A stretch of DNA of 64,000 nucleotides. Origin: Phoebastria nigripes (Eukaryota; Chordata; Aves; Procellariiformes; Diomedeidae). Below, piece by piece: positions 22,981-36,800 of this stretch (the first letter of the stretch is position 1; each line of letters begins with the position of its first letter). The notes under the pieces were generated by a model, which saw only the letters and a program-made list of their open reading frames with translations, did not search any database and had not been told where the DNA came from. The stretch spans positions 1,701,754-1,765,753 of the forward strand of contig JAYKAV010000422.1 of NCBI GenBank assembly GCA_035582835.1. Reading direction: 5' to 3'. The position numbers and the translations under genes are program-made.

Positions 22981-25900
22981 GCCTTCCTGAAACAAGCCTC
23001 AGACCATAGCTGTAAGACATAACAAAAGATGAGATTCAGAGACAATAGTTTTATTGCACATTATAAAAATATGTCTCCATGTTTTACAGACCATATGCTA
23101 CTTGACTCACTCCTTCCCATAGATGACAGCCTTCTTCCTTCTTTCGCTTTATCATCATGTCCTTTACTCTGCAGATACCAACTATCCTTTTCTGTCAGAC
23201 TGATACAGACCTAAGCAAGTTCAAAGCATGTGTTCTCTAACTTGAATTTAGCTTTGAAGTCTGCTGCTTGTACTTCATGACAGAAAACAGTTTTTTGCAA
23301 CTCAGATTGTTTACCTTCTCCAGCTAGACCAATTAGACTAATGAGAGTTATTACCCCCATGAACAAACCTTTTTTTAATACAGTCATTTAGCTTCATGAG
23401 CTCAGGCTTTTAGAATAGCATCAAGAGTTGACATTTGCAATAAAACCACAGGAGTTGGTTTCACTGCTAACTTTATTGACCTCAAAGTCCTTCATAAAGA
23501 TGTTCTGGAAATTCCCACTGTACATATTATTGGCATATACTATTAGGTATGCAAATATATATCATCACCCAGGTACAAACAAGTTCTGTGACTTGTCCAT
23601 GGGCTTGTGTTCACTGCAGCAATTAAAGGGCCAATTTGCACAACATCCCAGTACTCCCCTCCACAAAATTACTGATCTAAGACTGTTTGTGATACAAACT
23701 GATGTAAGCTGTGCAGCTGGGGAGCAGAGGTTCAGGGCACAGACTATAGTTGAGGTAAAGATGTCTCTTGGTTCGGTAGTCTATCTACATTTTGATGAAA
23801 CATGAAGGACCTCATGCATCTCCAAGAGTCCTACCACACAGGAGGAGGAATACATCAACAGCTCGACGTACCATTTATATGCAGCTTTGCAACATGGCAG
23901 CCCACAATGCATTCCTGCCCTGGAGATCCAGGTGCAGATTATCTGCATAAACTCTGCTGATAAGACCTTCACACCAAGGTCACGCAGAAAGTCACTGGCA
24001 GAGCTTAAAGTAGAAAATAAAAGCAAATTTCTTTGCTGTTGGTTTCCATGAGGGAAGGATTTCACCGCTTAACTCCCAAATTCAAGGCTAGTGCTACAGC
24101 CGTAAGAGCAACTTCTCACATACACAGCAAGGAGTGCAGGAATCAAGAGATACACAAAAGGGGACTAACTAACTACTGAAATGTGCAAAGTCTTTATTTC
24201 TTTAAGATATTGCATAGATTCTGAAGATGACTAAGAATTTTATTCATGAAAAATCAACCCAAATAACTCAAAGAACATTCAGCGTGGGAGGTTCTTTTGC
24301 AAAAATTAAATAGCAATTGTGATGAAATAGTAACTTCTGCCGAGTTACTAAAGAATTTACATTTTGCTCATGCTCTTACTTAACTGTGTATAGCCAGGAA
24401 CTATACACAAGGAATACTAGACAATTTGTTATCTCAAAATGTAGAGTTATTTCAAAAAAAGGGGGGGCGGAAGAGCAGGAAGCAGAAGGAAGGTTAATTT
24501 TAAAACAATCTTAGGGCAAAATTCTTATTTCAGAGCTATCCAATAGATCTAACCTCCAGTTCACATCAGCTGCAGATCTGCACAGACCCAGTTTTAGCAA
24601 TATTTGAAAAAAATGCTGGCTAAGTACAGAGCGCGTTGGATTTACTTGTATTCAAACTAGTTATCACTGACTTACCTGTACCCACAGCTGATGCCTCATG
24701 ATTTAAAACCTGGTGTCTCAAAAGTGCTGCCAGAATACGACAAGAAAGGCTACTAGCACAAATCAGTATTTGCTAAGTATGCTTTCTAGAACTCTTTCCT
24801 TCTCCCTCACCTGTGCTGTATTCATAGGAATGTGATTTTAGTAAGGAAAACTATGAGCTCCTTCCTTTCAGGTACACCATCCAGGTGTTTCATGAACATC
24901 AGCAGGTCAACAGTTACAACTCTTCCAATACCGTCATTAGAATATGTGTATTTTAAGGATCTTAGTTTCCACAGCTGTTGATAACTTTTAGAAATGAAAC
25001 CAAAAAAAACTTAAAAGAAAGCTTATTACACACACTGCATAGTTAAAATAACTATTTTTTAAGGGGCTTAACATTACCACAGAATTTACCGTCTCTTATG
25101 CATTCAACCTCAGCCTGAGGGAACATTACTTATCTGTTGTCATACTGCTGTAAATCCAAAAGGAAAAAGAAACCACAGCTATATCCTGGTTTCTCTTTAA
25201 AAATGTACAAAAATCAATTCTCCTATTTAAAAGGTCCTTTGCTTAGCATTAAAACAATGCATTTGTTCAGTTGAAGAGATTAAACACTGTCTAACGCCAT
25301 CAGTTTAGGACAATGTGCTATTATACTTCAAAGTCACATGTAGCACATATCAAATGAAACGTCAGAGAAGCAAGGCATTTAAATGCATATTTGACATACT
25401 TTTGCAACTCATATGTTTCACTTCTCAATGGGACTGTGGGTGGGAGAGGAAAAGGTTGGTTTCTTATGGATCTGAGTGTAAAGGCATCACTTGGCAATTC
25501 AAATCATCAGCTGTTACAACTGCCCACTGCTACATGCTGCCACGTACAGGAAAAATTCATGCCAGAGATCACCATTCTGCATACAATCACTGTCTGTCTC
25601 CTCATATAGCAGCATTATACAGCCCTCACGCTGCAATGCCAACATGAGTAATTTGTCATGAAACTTTCAAGCCATTCATTCTTATTTGTGCATAACAATA
25701 TTTACTATTCTCAAGTACCCCATGTCACTGGATTTATATCAAGCCTTGAACAACGAAGAAAAAGCAATGTCTTTTGAAAGGTCCAAAGTTGCTGCTGTCA
25801 TTTTGCAAACCAACTTCTACAATGTTAGGTTCTGGTCAGTCAAAGCAAGATTTCTCTCACATTTTGTCTCCACTTCTGTAAGGGGGAAAAAACCCCATAT

Positions 25901-26254
25901 TTACCATCTGTTGATTAATGTGTGTATACGTCCCTCATCTAAGAGTCTGCAAAAGACAGAGCACATTTTATCTTACAAATATACGAAGCCAGGTGCAGCA
26001 AAAGCAGATGTAGATGCCCGAACTCTATGTCACATTAAAACCACAGTTTGCTTGTGTCTGTCATAATTTTACACAAAAATAACTGTACTCATGGGTAAAG
26101 TTTCTGTAAATCATTCATTTTCCCCAACTCCACCCTCACCTTTGCACTAATGAACAAAGCCAAAGACAAACTTCAGACTTCCATTTGGATGATAATCAAA
26201 TACCACCACACAGCTGTTATTTAGCATTTCTCACATGGAGGGCTCTTAGTCCCT

Positions 26255-26332
26255 TCGAGGATATCAAAATCATTACTGACAATTTGCAAATGAGGGATCC
26301 GAGAACCAGAAGACTGAGTTGGGTAGGATCAG
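26255..26332 (+). repeat. Possible MIR-like SINE fragment
   Basis: ATTTGCAAATGAGGGATCCG, then AGAACCAGAAGACTGAGTTG and GTAGGATCAGTAAGCAG loosely follow the MIR core (ATTTTACAGATGAGGAAACTGAGG...GGATCACACAGC). Only the order of short blocks supports it. Confidence 0.35.
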
Positions 26333-29300
26333 TAAGCAGAGAGAGAGAGAGTTGGTCAACCTGAGAATGTTAGTGCACAAGAAATAAAAACTAAATAAAA
26401 ACTAAACTGGCTAATCTTATCTACTGCCCGTTTGAACACGCCTCCAATTTGCCTACAAGAAAATAATGAAAGTAAATGCAGATAAACTTTACTAAAAGCA
26501 GGTTAATAAGATTACATTAAACTTCTACAGGCATTTGAGTAAAAATTAAATGCCTTTAATTTGATTTAATGTACTTAACTGAGGAAGTAAAGAAACAAAA
26601 ACTAAAGCTACTTAAATTCTGCTTAGAAGTCCTTGTACAAGAGTACTATGTAATTTAATCCACTTCCAAAGCATATCTTAATCCAGATTAATTTTTCCAA
26701 GTGTTCCTATGTAGACAAACCCTCAGTGTACGCTAAATGCATAGGCAGCTTTCTCAAAGACGATAAACTACCTTTTACTTAGCATAATTGATTGAGATTA
26801 CTGTTGAGTTGCTGGTGACCTATAAATTCACCTTATGACACACCAATATCCCAATTACATACCCTTAAGTAACAAAATCCAGACATCCTTCATCTCAGGT
26901 TCAATGTTTCCCATCTACTGGAAGTTAAATCTTTATTTCTGAGCTTGTAGCAAAAAACAGTTTCAAATACTGTCTCAACCAGATCTCTCAGTTTTATTGT
27001 CCCTTAAATCCAAAAGGAAGATTTCACATAGGACATCTAATCTTTTATCTACCATTGTCAAGATTGATGGTTGCCTATAGATGGGTTGATATAGCTTGTT
27101 TCATTTAATTTCATGTAGATGTCTTAACTTCAGCCAAATGAAATGCACCTCTTTCACAATCAGAGTTTTCCAGACTTTCTTGAGACTCAATCTCTTGCAG
27201 GAGGTTTCTGGAGGGCATGAGAAGTAGGCTGACTCTTCTGTGTGCAAAGCTTCCTCACATATATAAAGGCCATATGTGTAAAACCATTCACCAAGACATT
27301 TGTAAAATGCAGAAAGGCTCTGGCTTGCTGTTCTGAACATCTGGCAGTGCACAACCACAGCTGGAGATGTACTTCTTCCTAAACTCGTCTTCCCACAAGA
27401 GCCACTACTCCACAGCAAAGCCACAGAAACTGTTCTGTAGGTCAGGTCTTGCATGCAGCCCACAGGCAACCACCACACCTAACCCACCCACCACCTTACA
27501 GTGAGGTGAGCCTCAGAAGAAGCCAGCACCAGCAGCCACAGGTGAGACGAGACCTGAAACCAAGAAAAGAAGTTCTACCAGGCTTCATTGCTGGTCCCCC
27601 AAATAGGGGAAGAGAAAGCCGCCCTGCCCTATCCAAGGGGGAAAATGGGTCAGCGGCCAAAGTTGGAGGGGAAGGCAAGGAGGCTCGGCTATTAAAGTGG
27701 CAGGAACTTATGCACAGCAGGTTGGTATTTGAAGTCTTGGTCTTGCTGTGAAAAACCTACGTTCCCAATATGGTCAACTAATGAAAGTAAAACACTTATA
27801 AATTTAAAACAAGTTGTGGAAGCTTGTGCAGAAGACTATAAACCGTGTTTTCACTAAGATTTTAGCTTAAGTTAGTTAAATTAAGAACCCACCCTTTTTC
27901 ATAGTTAATTCAAGGATACAGATGAAACTAGAAATGCATCTCCTCCCACTCCTATCACCAACCCCCACAGAAAAATATTTAAATAGCAGAGATTTGTAAT
28001 CTAGAACAGAGAGCAATATTCTGTGAAGTATAATCTAATTTAAATAAATCTCTCTCATTAAGTTAAAGGCATTCTAAAACGCATCACCACTGCTTTGTTA
28101 TTTACTTGATATTTCACACTAGATCTCCCGAACATTAGGATACATCTTTTATAGACACAAATGTGTAGTTTCAGGTATTCAGTCAAATAATGTATTTGAA
28201 ATTGTAAATTTATTCTGCATACCAGTAAAATATTCTGTAGCTCTGTTGACACAGCTCCATTATCTAAGTATTCTCTACTGTTCACAAGTCACAGAATTCC
28301 TGAATATTGTAACTGCATACATGCAAATAATCTTCTTCCTTCTAAGTTCTTATGTGGGTCATTATTACAGAACTAAATGCCTCACAACTCTTCATGCATT
28401 TGTTCTCACAATGCCCCTCTCAGACAGCAATACGAGACAGCATTAGCTACTAAATCAATAAAAAACTAGTAGGTAATCATGTAAACCAGAAGCATACAAA
28501 AAGCAGAGAATATAGGAGCAAAATCAGCATTTGAATGGAACCGTGATATAAATTTACTTAACTTCAGGAACAAGAAACAAAACTCAGGATCTTCTCCTGT
28601 GACATACGAGGCTGACCCTCAATTGTTCTTGTGAGAATAACTTTGGGTTTGAAAGGTCAGAAAGATACAATTCCCCACAAAATGTGCAAGCAATATAAAT
28701 GTGATGTGAAGTGCATTCACCCTGTGCCTATTAAACATAACTGGGAACAAAATCTGGGGTGAAATAAGGATAAGCATATGCAACTTAACTGAATATATGC
28801 AAGGTGATAACCCAGAGAAACTGATTTTTTTTTTTTTCCATCATATGTCTGGAGAAACTAACTAAACCGTAGCGAAACAGAGCTGAGTAACTCACACAGC
28901 TAATAGGATGTATACAGTATAATGAGTAGCAGACGCCACCAGGACTGTTCACTGCACAGAAAACAAAGTATTTGCGAGCACTTCTGTCACATCAAGAGAT
29001 ACAACAACAACTTTTGAACCTGATGAATTGCAATCCCACTGCAACAACAAACTAGCCCCTCTTTTCTGATGCGATGCTTCGAGATTAAACTTGGAGCACA
29101 TTCACTCTGTGACCAAACGAGATGGCATTCAAAACACAAGAGTCCTCCAAAGTAAAAATGATGTATGTGGTGGGGAACCCCAGAAAGTTCACATGGGATG
29201 AAACAGCCACTAGCGCAGGTGGCCTGACAAGGCACAGATGCCTCTTAAAACTTCTGGCTAGATCTTCGCCTAAAGATAAATATTGTCTACGTAAGCCCCA

Positions 29301-30019
29301 GTCACATTGTGGTTTCACCTTCAGTCTGTGAAATATGGCCATCACCTTCTGAGGCTAAATCACTAGAAGAAAACTCACATGAGGAGGCCAGGTGGAGCCA
29401 TCCCTCCACAGGCCAACCAAGATGTGACCATGATAGACACTTGCCACACAACAGATGTAGTTGTAGCATCCTAATAAGTTCCCAGTTCAGTGTGGACTGA
29501 CCTTCCTCCCCACAGGCTTTTTACAATGAATGCTGCTGACCCAGGCTCCAGCAGAAGAGAGTAGATAGCAATAGCAAATCAATTAGAAAGCAGCAGAAAT
29601 GCCTAGCACTGCCTGGATTCAGAGCCGTATGGAAGATAAGAGTAGGGAGATCAGTCAGCTCCCCAACAGCAACTATCCTGAAGGGACCAAGTTTATCGCC
29701 ACTGACCAGATGGTTTCACAGTTTTAATGAGCTCTGTAATGTAAGGTACAGTGCCATCCAAGCAGCACTGGAATGATAACGTATCTTTAACCTCAGTGGA
29801 ACAACCAGTCCAAAAAAAAGCAAGCATGACAAAAAAACCTCCATAGAACTATAAGAAGATCTACCTGTCAGTCTGATTCAAAGCAGTTTTCCAATGCTAG
29901 ACTGCACTGTGTAAACGCTGCTTTGCAAGGTGGATAAAAAAATAGGGATAGGCAATATAAAAGACAAGCGTATGCGATTTGTGTAAAAACAGGCTATTAC
30001 ATGGATATAAATTATTTGA

Positions 30020-30122
30020 TTTGCTATTTATTAAGTATCTGTAAAGTGCTCAGCATTATCCAAGTTACAAAGAAAATTGTCTTCTGCTTTAAGAAACTGA
30101 CAATCTAAATGACAAAAGGGAA
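30020..30122 (+). repeat. Ancient amniote L3/CR1- or MIR-like fragment
   Basis: TATTTATTAAGTATCTGTAA, then AGTGCTCAGCATTATCC, and later CTGACAATCTAAATGACAAA follow the ancient repeat pattern 'TGTAAAGTGCTTAGCA...GAGCTTACAATCTAAATAGACAA'. The family assignment is uncertain. Confidence 0.5.
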
Positions 30123-32047
30123 TAGACAAGGTGCAGTGAGAAGCCAGTGATGAATGAGGAATATTTTGATTGTGTTTTGAATTTGATTGCTTCCTGTCAG
30201 TACCTCTGAGCTAGAGTTCTTGCTACAGATTTGCTGACACATGGGCAAGTGTGGCGGAGTAGAGTATTGGTAAGGCATTTCAGACACAGAAGTAGCACAG
30301 AGAAAGCCAAAGTCACGATGAGACAAAAAAAGACAAGTTTGGAATCGGTATTAGCACAGGGAAGAGAAGCATGAAGGATGCCTTAAGTAATCTGAAAAGA
30401 GCATAATAGGAGGAAAGGAAACTGCAGGAACCTGATACTTAGAACATGAACTTAAGGCAGAGCCGCTGTAAGAAACTGCAGCNGAAGCTGATGTAATGGT
30501 AGAAAGATAGACCAGAGCAACCCTGCTTTACAGAACCGTTAGAAAAACCAACATGGCTATTCAGGAGACCAATCTGATGAAGGCAGGTGATGAAGGAATT
30601 CAGTATCAGCTGTTCAGTGTGATACAAATAGTTATGCAGTTAGGAAAAAAAAAGGTTGAGTAATTTTTATGGCCAACCTCTCAGCCTTGGGAGCACGTTC
30701 ATTACTAGAGGTCCAACATGTCATGTTTCTTTATAAAGTTTGTGAGTGAACTAGCCAAGAGTTCCTTCAGCAGCGTAAAAACACTGCTGTCACAGATGGG
30801 CTTCATACAAATGGGGTTTTGTTTTATTAATAAGTGCCCTTTTTCTTTCCCCCCCTTCAAAAAATCCTCAACCTATACAAGCCCTCAAATTTCTTTTTCC
30901 CCTTCTCATCACTTACAAACATAAGAGAGAATAAGACTTTGTTTGTTTGTTTTCTTTACTTGATAGGAGACTAGTTTTTCTCCACTTTGGTGGTACTCCA
31001 AGTGAAAAGGACAGCAGATACACTCTTGGCAACTGTACAAGGTGGTTTTTTTGGTTTTCCATAAAACACTTCACTGTGCCAGCTTTCTGAGTAACCTCAG
31101 AAATAATATACTTTTTCTGACAGATGACAGCAGAGTGTAGTTAATAAACAAATTAGACACATATGAAAATGTGATTCATATACAATGTCATTATTCCAAA
31201 GAATAAGGCGGTACATGGCTACCAAAGAGGCCATCCTTATACGTAAGCCTTCAAATGAAAATCGTTTCCCGGACTTCTGCAAAGCTCTTTTTCCAGCCCT
31301 TCAGCACTTAACAGTTGCTGTGCAAAACTCTTCTAGCAACAGAAGAATCCTTCTTACAACAAAGCATGAAGGTCTAGCATGAAGCTAGTTGAACAGAACT
31401 GTCTCACAGCACCTCACACACAGACAGAGTAAGAGGTATGAGATGGTTTCACTGAAACCATATGAAAACAGAAAGAGTTTGAGAAGTTTCAGATAATTAA
31501 TTGGCTTTTTTGCATTAAGGAAAGAAAAGGAAGATGCAAATAAGCATAAAAATCTATTATGGTAGCAACACTTTCACTGTAAGACATACAAATCACTGTT
31601 TCCTCCTAAGTCTGGCTACAGTACAAAAGGTTGATAACATGCACACACGTGGTACAGTTCGCACTAAGGACAGAAGGATTTGGTAGCTAGCCTGGTTCAG
31701 ACACTAGTATAGCAAGGGGTTTAAGTCAGGCAGCAGAAGTGGTCTCAGTCAGTGCATGTGAAGGATCACCCTGCTAAAGGATTTTCATCCTGAGACCTCA
31801 CACACGCGCACTCAAAGCAAGTAGCCGTTGCTGGCACCATCAGCCAGAACACACACACACTTGTGATTTTACGACAAAGGGATGTCACATCCAGAACAAG
31901 TGAATTTCAAGACACTGCACGCTACACAGAGAAAAGTTTATAAATAAAACCCCTTGCTTCTTCCCCCTTCTCTCCCCCATGTCAGCAGCTCCAAGTCCAG
32001 CTCTAAGGGATGAAGGGGATTACTGCAGAAAGCCGAAGAGATTGGCA

Positions 32048-32265
32048 GTGTGACGGCGCTAGGAATAGGAAGTCAGACAGACACGGGAGACCTGCCTCAG
32101 CGACTCACTCAGCTTCTGACCCACTTTATGAACTTGGCCAAACTGCTTCCCTTCTTGGTGCCACTGCTCCTCTCCCAAACCCTGCATGATCTTATGCAAT
32201 TAGGCCAATATCTTCAGGGCAGTGACTGCCTCTCACTGTTTTTGGTGAGAAACAGCCTATCAGCT
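32048..32265 (-). repeat. Ancient MIR-like amniote SINE, long copy
   Basis: Blocks in order: CTTCTGACCCACTTTATGAA, CTTGGCCAAACTGCTTCCC, then CTTCAGGGCAGTGACTGCCT and CTCACTG. They track the reverse-complement consensus of an amniote MIR-like repeat (CTGACCTGCTGTGTGACCTTGGGCAAGTCACTT...GGGCAGGGACTGTCTCTCACTG). At about 218 nt this is the longest ancient fragment in the window, and it explains the 72-codon open frame lying on it. Confidence 0.65.
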
Positions 32266-33334
32266 TGAATAATACCTTAGTAAAAAAGGGGGGTGATTTT
32301 ACTAGGAACTGCCATGCCAAGAATAAAACCATCTTTTCACTTAAATAATGAAGAATACCCACACAGTTAAACCTGTTAATATTCTATAAAAATATGTACA
32401 GCTGAAAGAGTGCCATGTTGCTCTCATTCACAAGTTTGCTGTATCCTTACTGACGCCTACGATCTCCCCTAAAGGTTTAGTTACAGATACTTTTCTCCCA
32501 GGGTCCAAGTTTTCAATTCCTGTCCTTTCTTTCCCCTTCTCTCCTGCTTTATCCCCTCCTCTAGCATAGCCCCTCAGCCATGTTGGGCAAACTATTTGTG
32601 GTGTGACATGGGGAACTGATCCAAGCCTCAAGTGAGCAGAAAAATAACCTGAAGAAAAACAAACAATTTATTTTTAACCTAGATGGGTTCTCTGAATGAG
32701 CTTATTCCCCACCACAACAGGTGTATCAACACACCTGAGGAAGAAGCGTAGCAAACCAAGCTGCAACTATTGCTGACAGAGACGAACGTATCCATTAGTA
32801 GGATAGGAATGTTTTTAAAAGATTAATATTGGAGTAGGGGTTCTCGCACTGGGGAACTCTTTAAACATCATAAAATGGACTTAATACATATTCCTTATGT
32901 TGTTCACAGCTTCCTTTGCCAGTTTGGCTAATTATACGATATTTAAGTTTAAACATATGTTGCCTCCCTTGCAGTGAATCCTCTCCTCCTACATGATACA
33001 GCAGTGAAGTCATCTTGCCGACTTCAAGCCGAATCCTGCAGCCTCTCAAGTAGGTGGGCATTTTTAGTTCATCTGGAAAGCAGTCCAGCCCTGAGAGCAC
33101 AGTGATTCTTATTGCAATAAGCCACCAGGTGCTCTACCACCACAAGTATCCTGAAACACACTGTCCAGGTGCCATATATTAAAGAACCAGCATAACATCC
33201 ACCATCCCGGGCATCTGGTTCTTCAAACACATAAGAGACACTCAGGATGCATCTGCATTAGTGTGAAAGGTGAAGCAGCAGACCAGAGGCTTTAACTCTC
33301 CTTCCTTCCATACCATCACCAATTGACTTTAAGA

Positions 33335-33353
33335 TTTTTTTTTTTTTTTTTTT
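33335..33353 (+). repeat. T19 homopolymer
   Basis: A run of 19 T followed by AAAAA, in ordinary intron. No retroposon body was recognised next to it. Confidence 0.9.
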
Positions 33354-33797
33354 AAAAAGCAAGACACATAAGAAAGAAGAAAATTCCAAATGGAAGGAAG
33401 TGGCAAAAGACTAAGCCAAAAAAAGTATTTAGAAGGGCAAAAAGAAATCTTGCAGCCCTTTATGAACTGTCATGTACTGCAGACAGGAAAATCTCTTTCA
33501 GTTAGTGCGTTCCACATTATGAGTACCTTTAGTAAGCAGAGCAGCCGAGTATACCACAATAGCTGTGTTTCATTAGCTTAGCATAGCAGAGTATAGGATT
33601 TAAAGGGAAAAGACAGTAGCTGAAAATAATTGCATTAAATTAACATTAACCCACAAACCCAGAAGAGGCATATAATATTCAGGACTGCTACAGAAGCAGT
33701 AACTCAGAATTAATGTCTGTAAAAGATGAATAATCCTGGTCTGACTGGGATTCAAAATCCTAAAGGAAGAAAGTTCACCTCAGATAGTGTTCCCTAA

Positions 33798-33831
<34 letters not shown>
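33798..33831 (+). repeat. G34 homopolymer
   Basis: An uninterrupted run of 34 G, then C and GGGG. Long G runs are rare compared with A/T runs in vertebrate introns and can fold as quadruplex or triplex DNA. In ELMO1 pre-mRNA this becomes a C34 tract. The exact length depends on sequencing and assembly. Confidence 0.9.
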
Positions 33832-36800
33832 CGGGGCAGGAAAGAAAGGAAAGCATGGCCTAGTTAAAGACATCAGTAGGTAGGAACACAAACTGTAAAA
33901 TAGTGTGGTTCCCAAAGGACTAACATTTTTTATGGTTTATACACACACATTCCCACACATTCCTTCTCAAAAAGGACTTTGAAAATAAATCTAATTTTAA
34001 GAACTGTAAATGAAATAGACATGTGAGAATTTAAACACTTGGGGCANAAAAGACAAAAACCTCAGAGACTAGAGCAAAAAAAGGCAGCCAGGACTGGAAT
34101 GGACTAAAAAACACAGCCAGCAGTGACAGCTCTAATTCAATTGGTGGATGTACTTTACAACAGTCCATGAGTCTTGATGCCACAAGGGCTTAGAAAAGAA
34201 CATATCACCAAAAAAAGGTACTTAATAAATCTGTTAGAATGGAGAGACACATGACAAATTCAAGGGAGCACACTTTCCTCAAATTGAAGATGGAATTTAT
34301 GCTAAGCATGGGGAGGGGAACTAATTATTTAGAAAATTGAAAAGATGCTGAGTTACAGCACCTATTCATTTCATCTATGAACAGGTACCAGAGGTAAGCA
34401 ATGGTACTATTGGCCGGGAGGAATAACAAAACTCTCAAGTTCTTTCTCCAAGTTCCAGCTGGAAAAACCAGCCTAGTCAGGCCCTTTTGCAGGTCAAAAG
34501 GAAGAACTAAGCCACCAACTGAGGTCTGAGGAAAGCCATGGCAGAAGCTACTATCACGCCAGCTCTAAGAAGACTTCACCAGACCTGCTGCCTCATTAGC
34601 CACTGGCCATCTGAATTTCATGGCTCCTCCAACGGGAGATGAGTAATAAATTCTACCTAACAAGCAAGCCAGCATTTGGAAACAATTAACATCTTATTTT
34701 CCTTAACCATCATGTTCAGGGAAGTTTTTACTTCCCTTCTGCATCCCTGTAGAATTTAAAATATTTATAAAAAGACTAAAAAATAGTCTGTAGACTTTAC
34801 AGTTACAGCAAAACTAACCAGCATGGGTTTGTGCTTTAGGATGTTTTTAAGCTCCAAAAGATTCCCTATCAAACACATAAAGTTAATTTGTAATCCACCC
34901 TTACTGGGAAGTAAAAAGTTTCTTTTAAGTTGAGCTCCCCAGTAAAGCAAGGTTTTACAATTCTTCATCTGTATTTGTCTACCATCTGCACAGCACTATC
35001 CCGTATGGACACACAGTACACTTTTTTATGTTTTTGTTAAGTTTCCTTCGTTAGCATTATTACCCCCCAGTTCTGCTCTTTCATTGTATGATCAGCACAG
35101 GACTGCTTAAAAGTGAATAAAATATCATGCTTCACTGAATTTTTGAAGTTTTTATGTTTAAAGTAAGCGCTCCCAAATATTTTTATTTAAACACTTTGAT
35201 GAAAATGTTAGAGCTGCCTGAATTTCACTTATCTAGAAGACCCTTTATAACTACTCTGACATTGAGGCTTTGTGTAGAGTAAAAATTACACCCTACATGT
35301 TTCAGAGTAGAAGTCAAGTAAGTTTTGAGATGGCAATCTGTTTTTAGCACAAGTTTCTGCTTTCAGGCCTTTCATTTCATTTTTCCTTAGAAAAGTGAGA
35401 GATTTCTTTTCTCATACATTTGTCTGAGCAAGCAAAGCAAACAGCTTCCCTGTGAGCAACAGGGCTAAGGCAAACTCATCTGAATCCCTGGTGCAGGTTT
35501 CTAGCTGTTTAATAAGGCTCACACTGGAGTCTTTCCCTTACAGTTTCTGCTCCATCCAGTTTCCTACTTTCACAAAACCTGTCTGAACTTTGCATCTTTG
35601 GGACCTCTATTGCTCTGCTGACTTGGCTTGAATCAGCTGACAATTTAAAAGTTACTGTAGAGGCGAAAGGGGAAAAGAGACACAGATCCCATACATACAA
35701 GCAACAGAATCTGTTTCTAAGGGTACCAAGCTAAAAATTGAGAGGGTGGGGGGATGACCCAAATTTTGAAATAGGAGTCCTTCTTGCTCTCCACACCTAA
35801 TACTACATTTTGCTAGCAGAAATCCATCCTAAAGTTTTGGTTTACGAATGCTGGAAACATCAAGTAACAAAGACAATTACACCTGAGGTTCTCTTTTATA
35901 CGAGATTTCAGTTAATACTTCCATTTCATTGTACAAGATCTCCTTCCAGTCCCAGCAAAACATGGCATTTTTGATCAACCTTATCATTACTGAACTTTCC
36001 AAATAAATATCCGAAGTTAAACAACTCTATTAGCTGTTGCTGTTCATTCTTACATTTCCTTCAGTTATTTGCATAGTCATTCCCACTCTGATTTAATCTT
36101 TCCTTTCATGATTGCCTAAGTCTACATAGAAAATGAGAACAGTAAATCAAACTAAGAGCTTGGCAGGCACGTATTGGTGAGATCACAGTGAGATCCTGGA
36201 ATAGCACAGGCTCTCTCATATGGAAAAGGCTCATGGAGTTCCCGTGCAGTTTCAGTAACCATCATCTGACCCAATGAGCAATACCGAGACAGACACAGCC
36301 CTCCGTGGAAACCAGCTGTTAACTGATGAACACCCAGGGAGGTGACAGAATTGGCATCCAAAGCTTCACAACTAATGTGTCACATTATGCGATCGAGCCA
36401 TATTACTGCATTAACAAAACTGGCACAGACCAGAGCTTTTTAATCTAATCACATGATGGAGCTCAGAGGTAAAAATTGAGAAGTGGGGGTACAAGGCCCT
36501 TATTAAAAGGTAAGCTTGAATACACAGAGAGTTTAATTTCTCTGATTTTCAGTTCTCTGACTAAAAACATAAAAGGTTTTATGGGGTAGAAAAATAAGGT
36601 ATTGTTTAGGAAAGGTGTACTTGGCCCAAGCAGAATGACAAAAGCATTACTTAAAGTGTGTTTGTGATTCATCGTGGTTCAATAACTTCTCATGAATGCT
36701 AATGTGTTTTGGAGAGATAGAAAGGCTTGTGCAGGTGTGACAGAAACGATTAGTCAGTTATTAGTAAGCTGCTGGCTTCACTGGCAGCCACGCTGCTGAA

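Larger units (their letters stand above)
22195..33797 (-). other. ELMO1 intron 1, segment three
   Basis: No exon recognised. Contents include A/C-rich tracts at 22.2 and 22.9 kb, possible ancient repeats near 26.25, 30.0 and 32.1 kb, a T19 run at 33335-33353 and short CA and GA repeats (31849-31860 and 26338-26351). The longest frames (125-126 codons near 23.4, 25.7 and 27.1 kb) have no recognisable domain and are treated as chance. Confidence 0.6.

Noticed and set aside
25686..26066. 126-codon plus-strand frame
   Set aside because: No family signature; antisense to ELMO1 in plain intron.
32050..32268. 72-codon plus-strand frame rich in leucine
   Set aside because: It lies entirely on an ancient MIR-like repeat.
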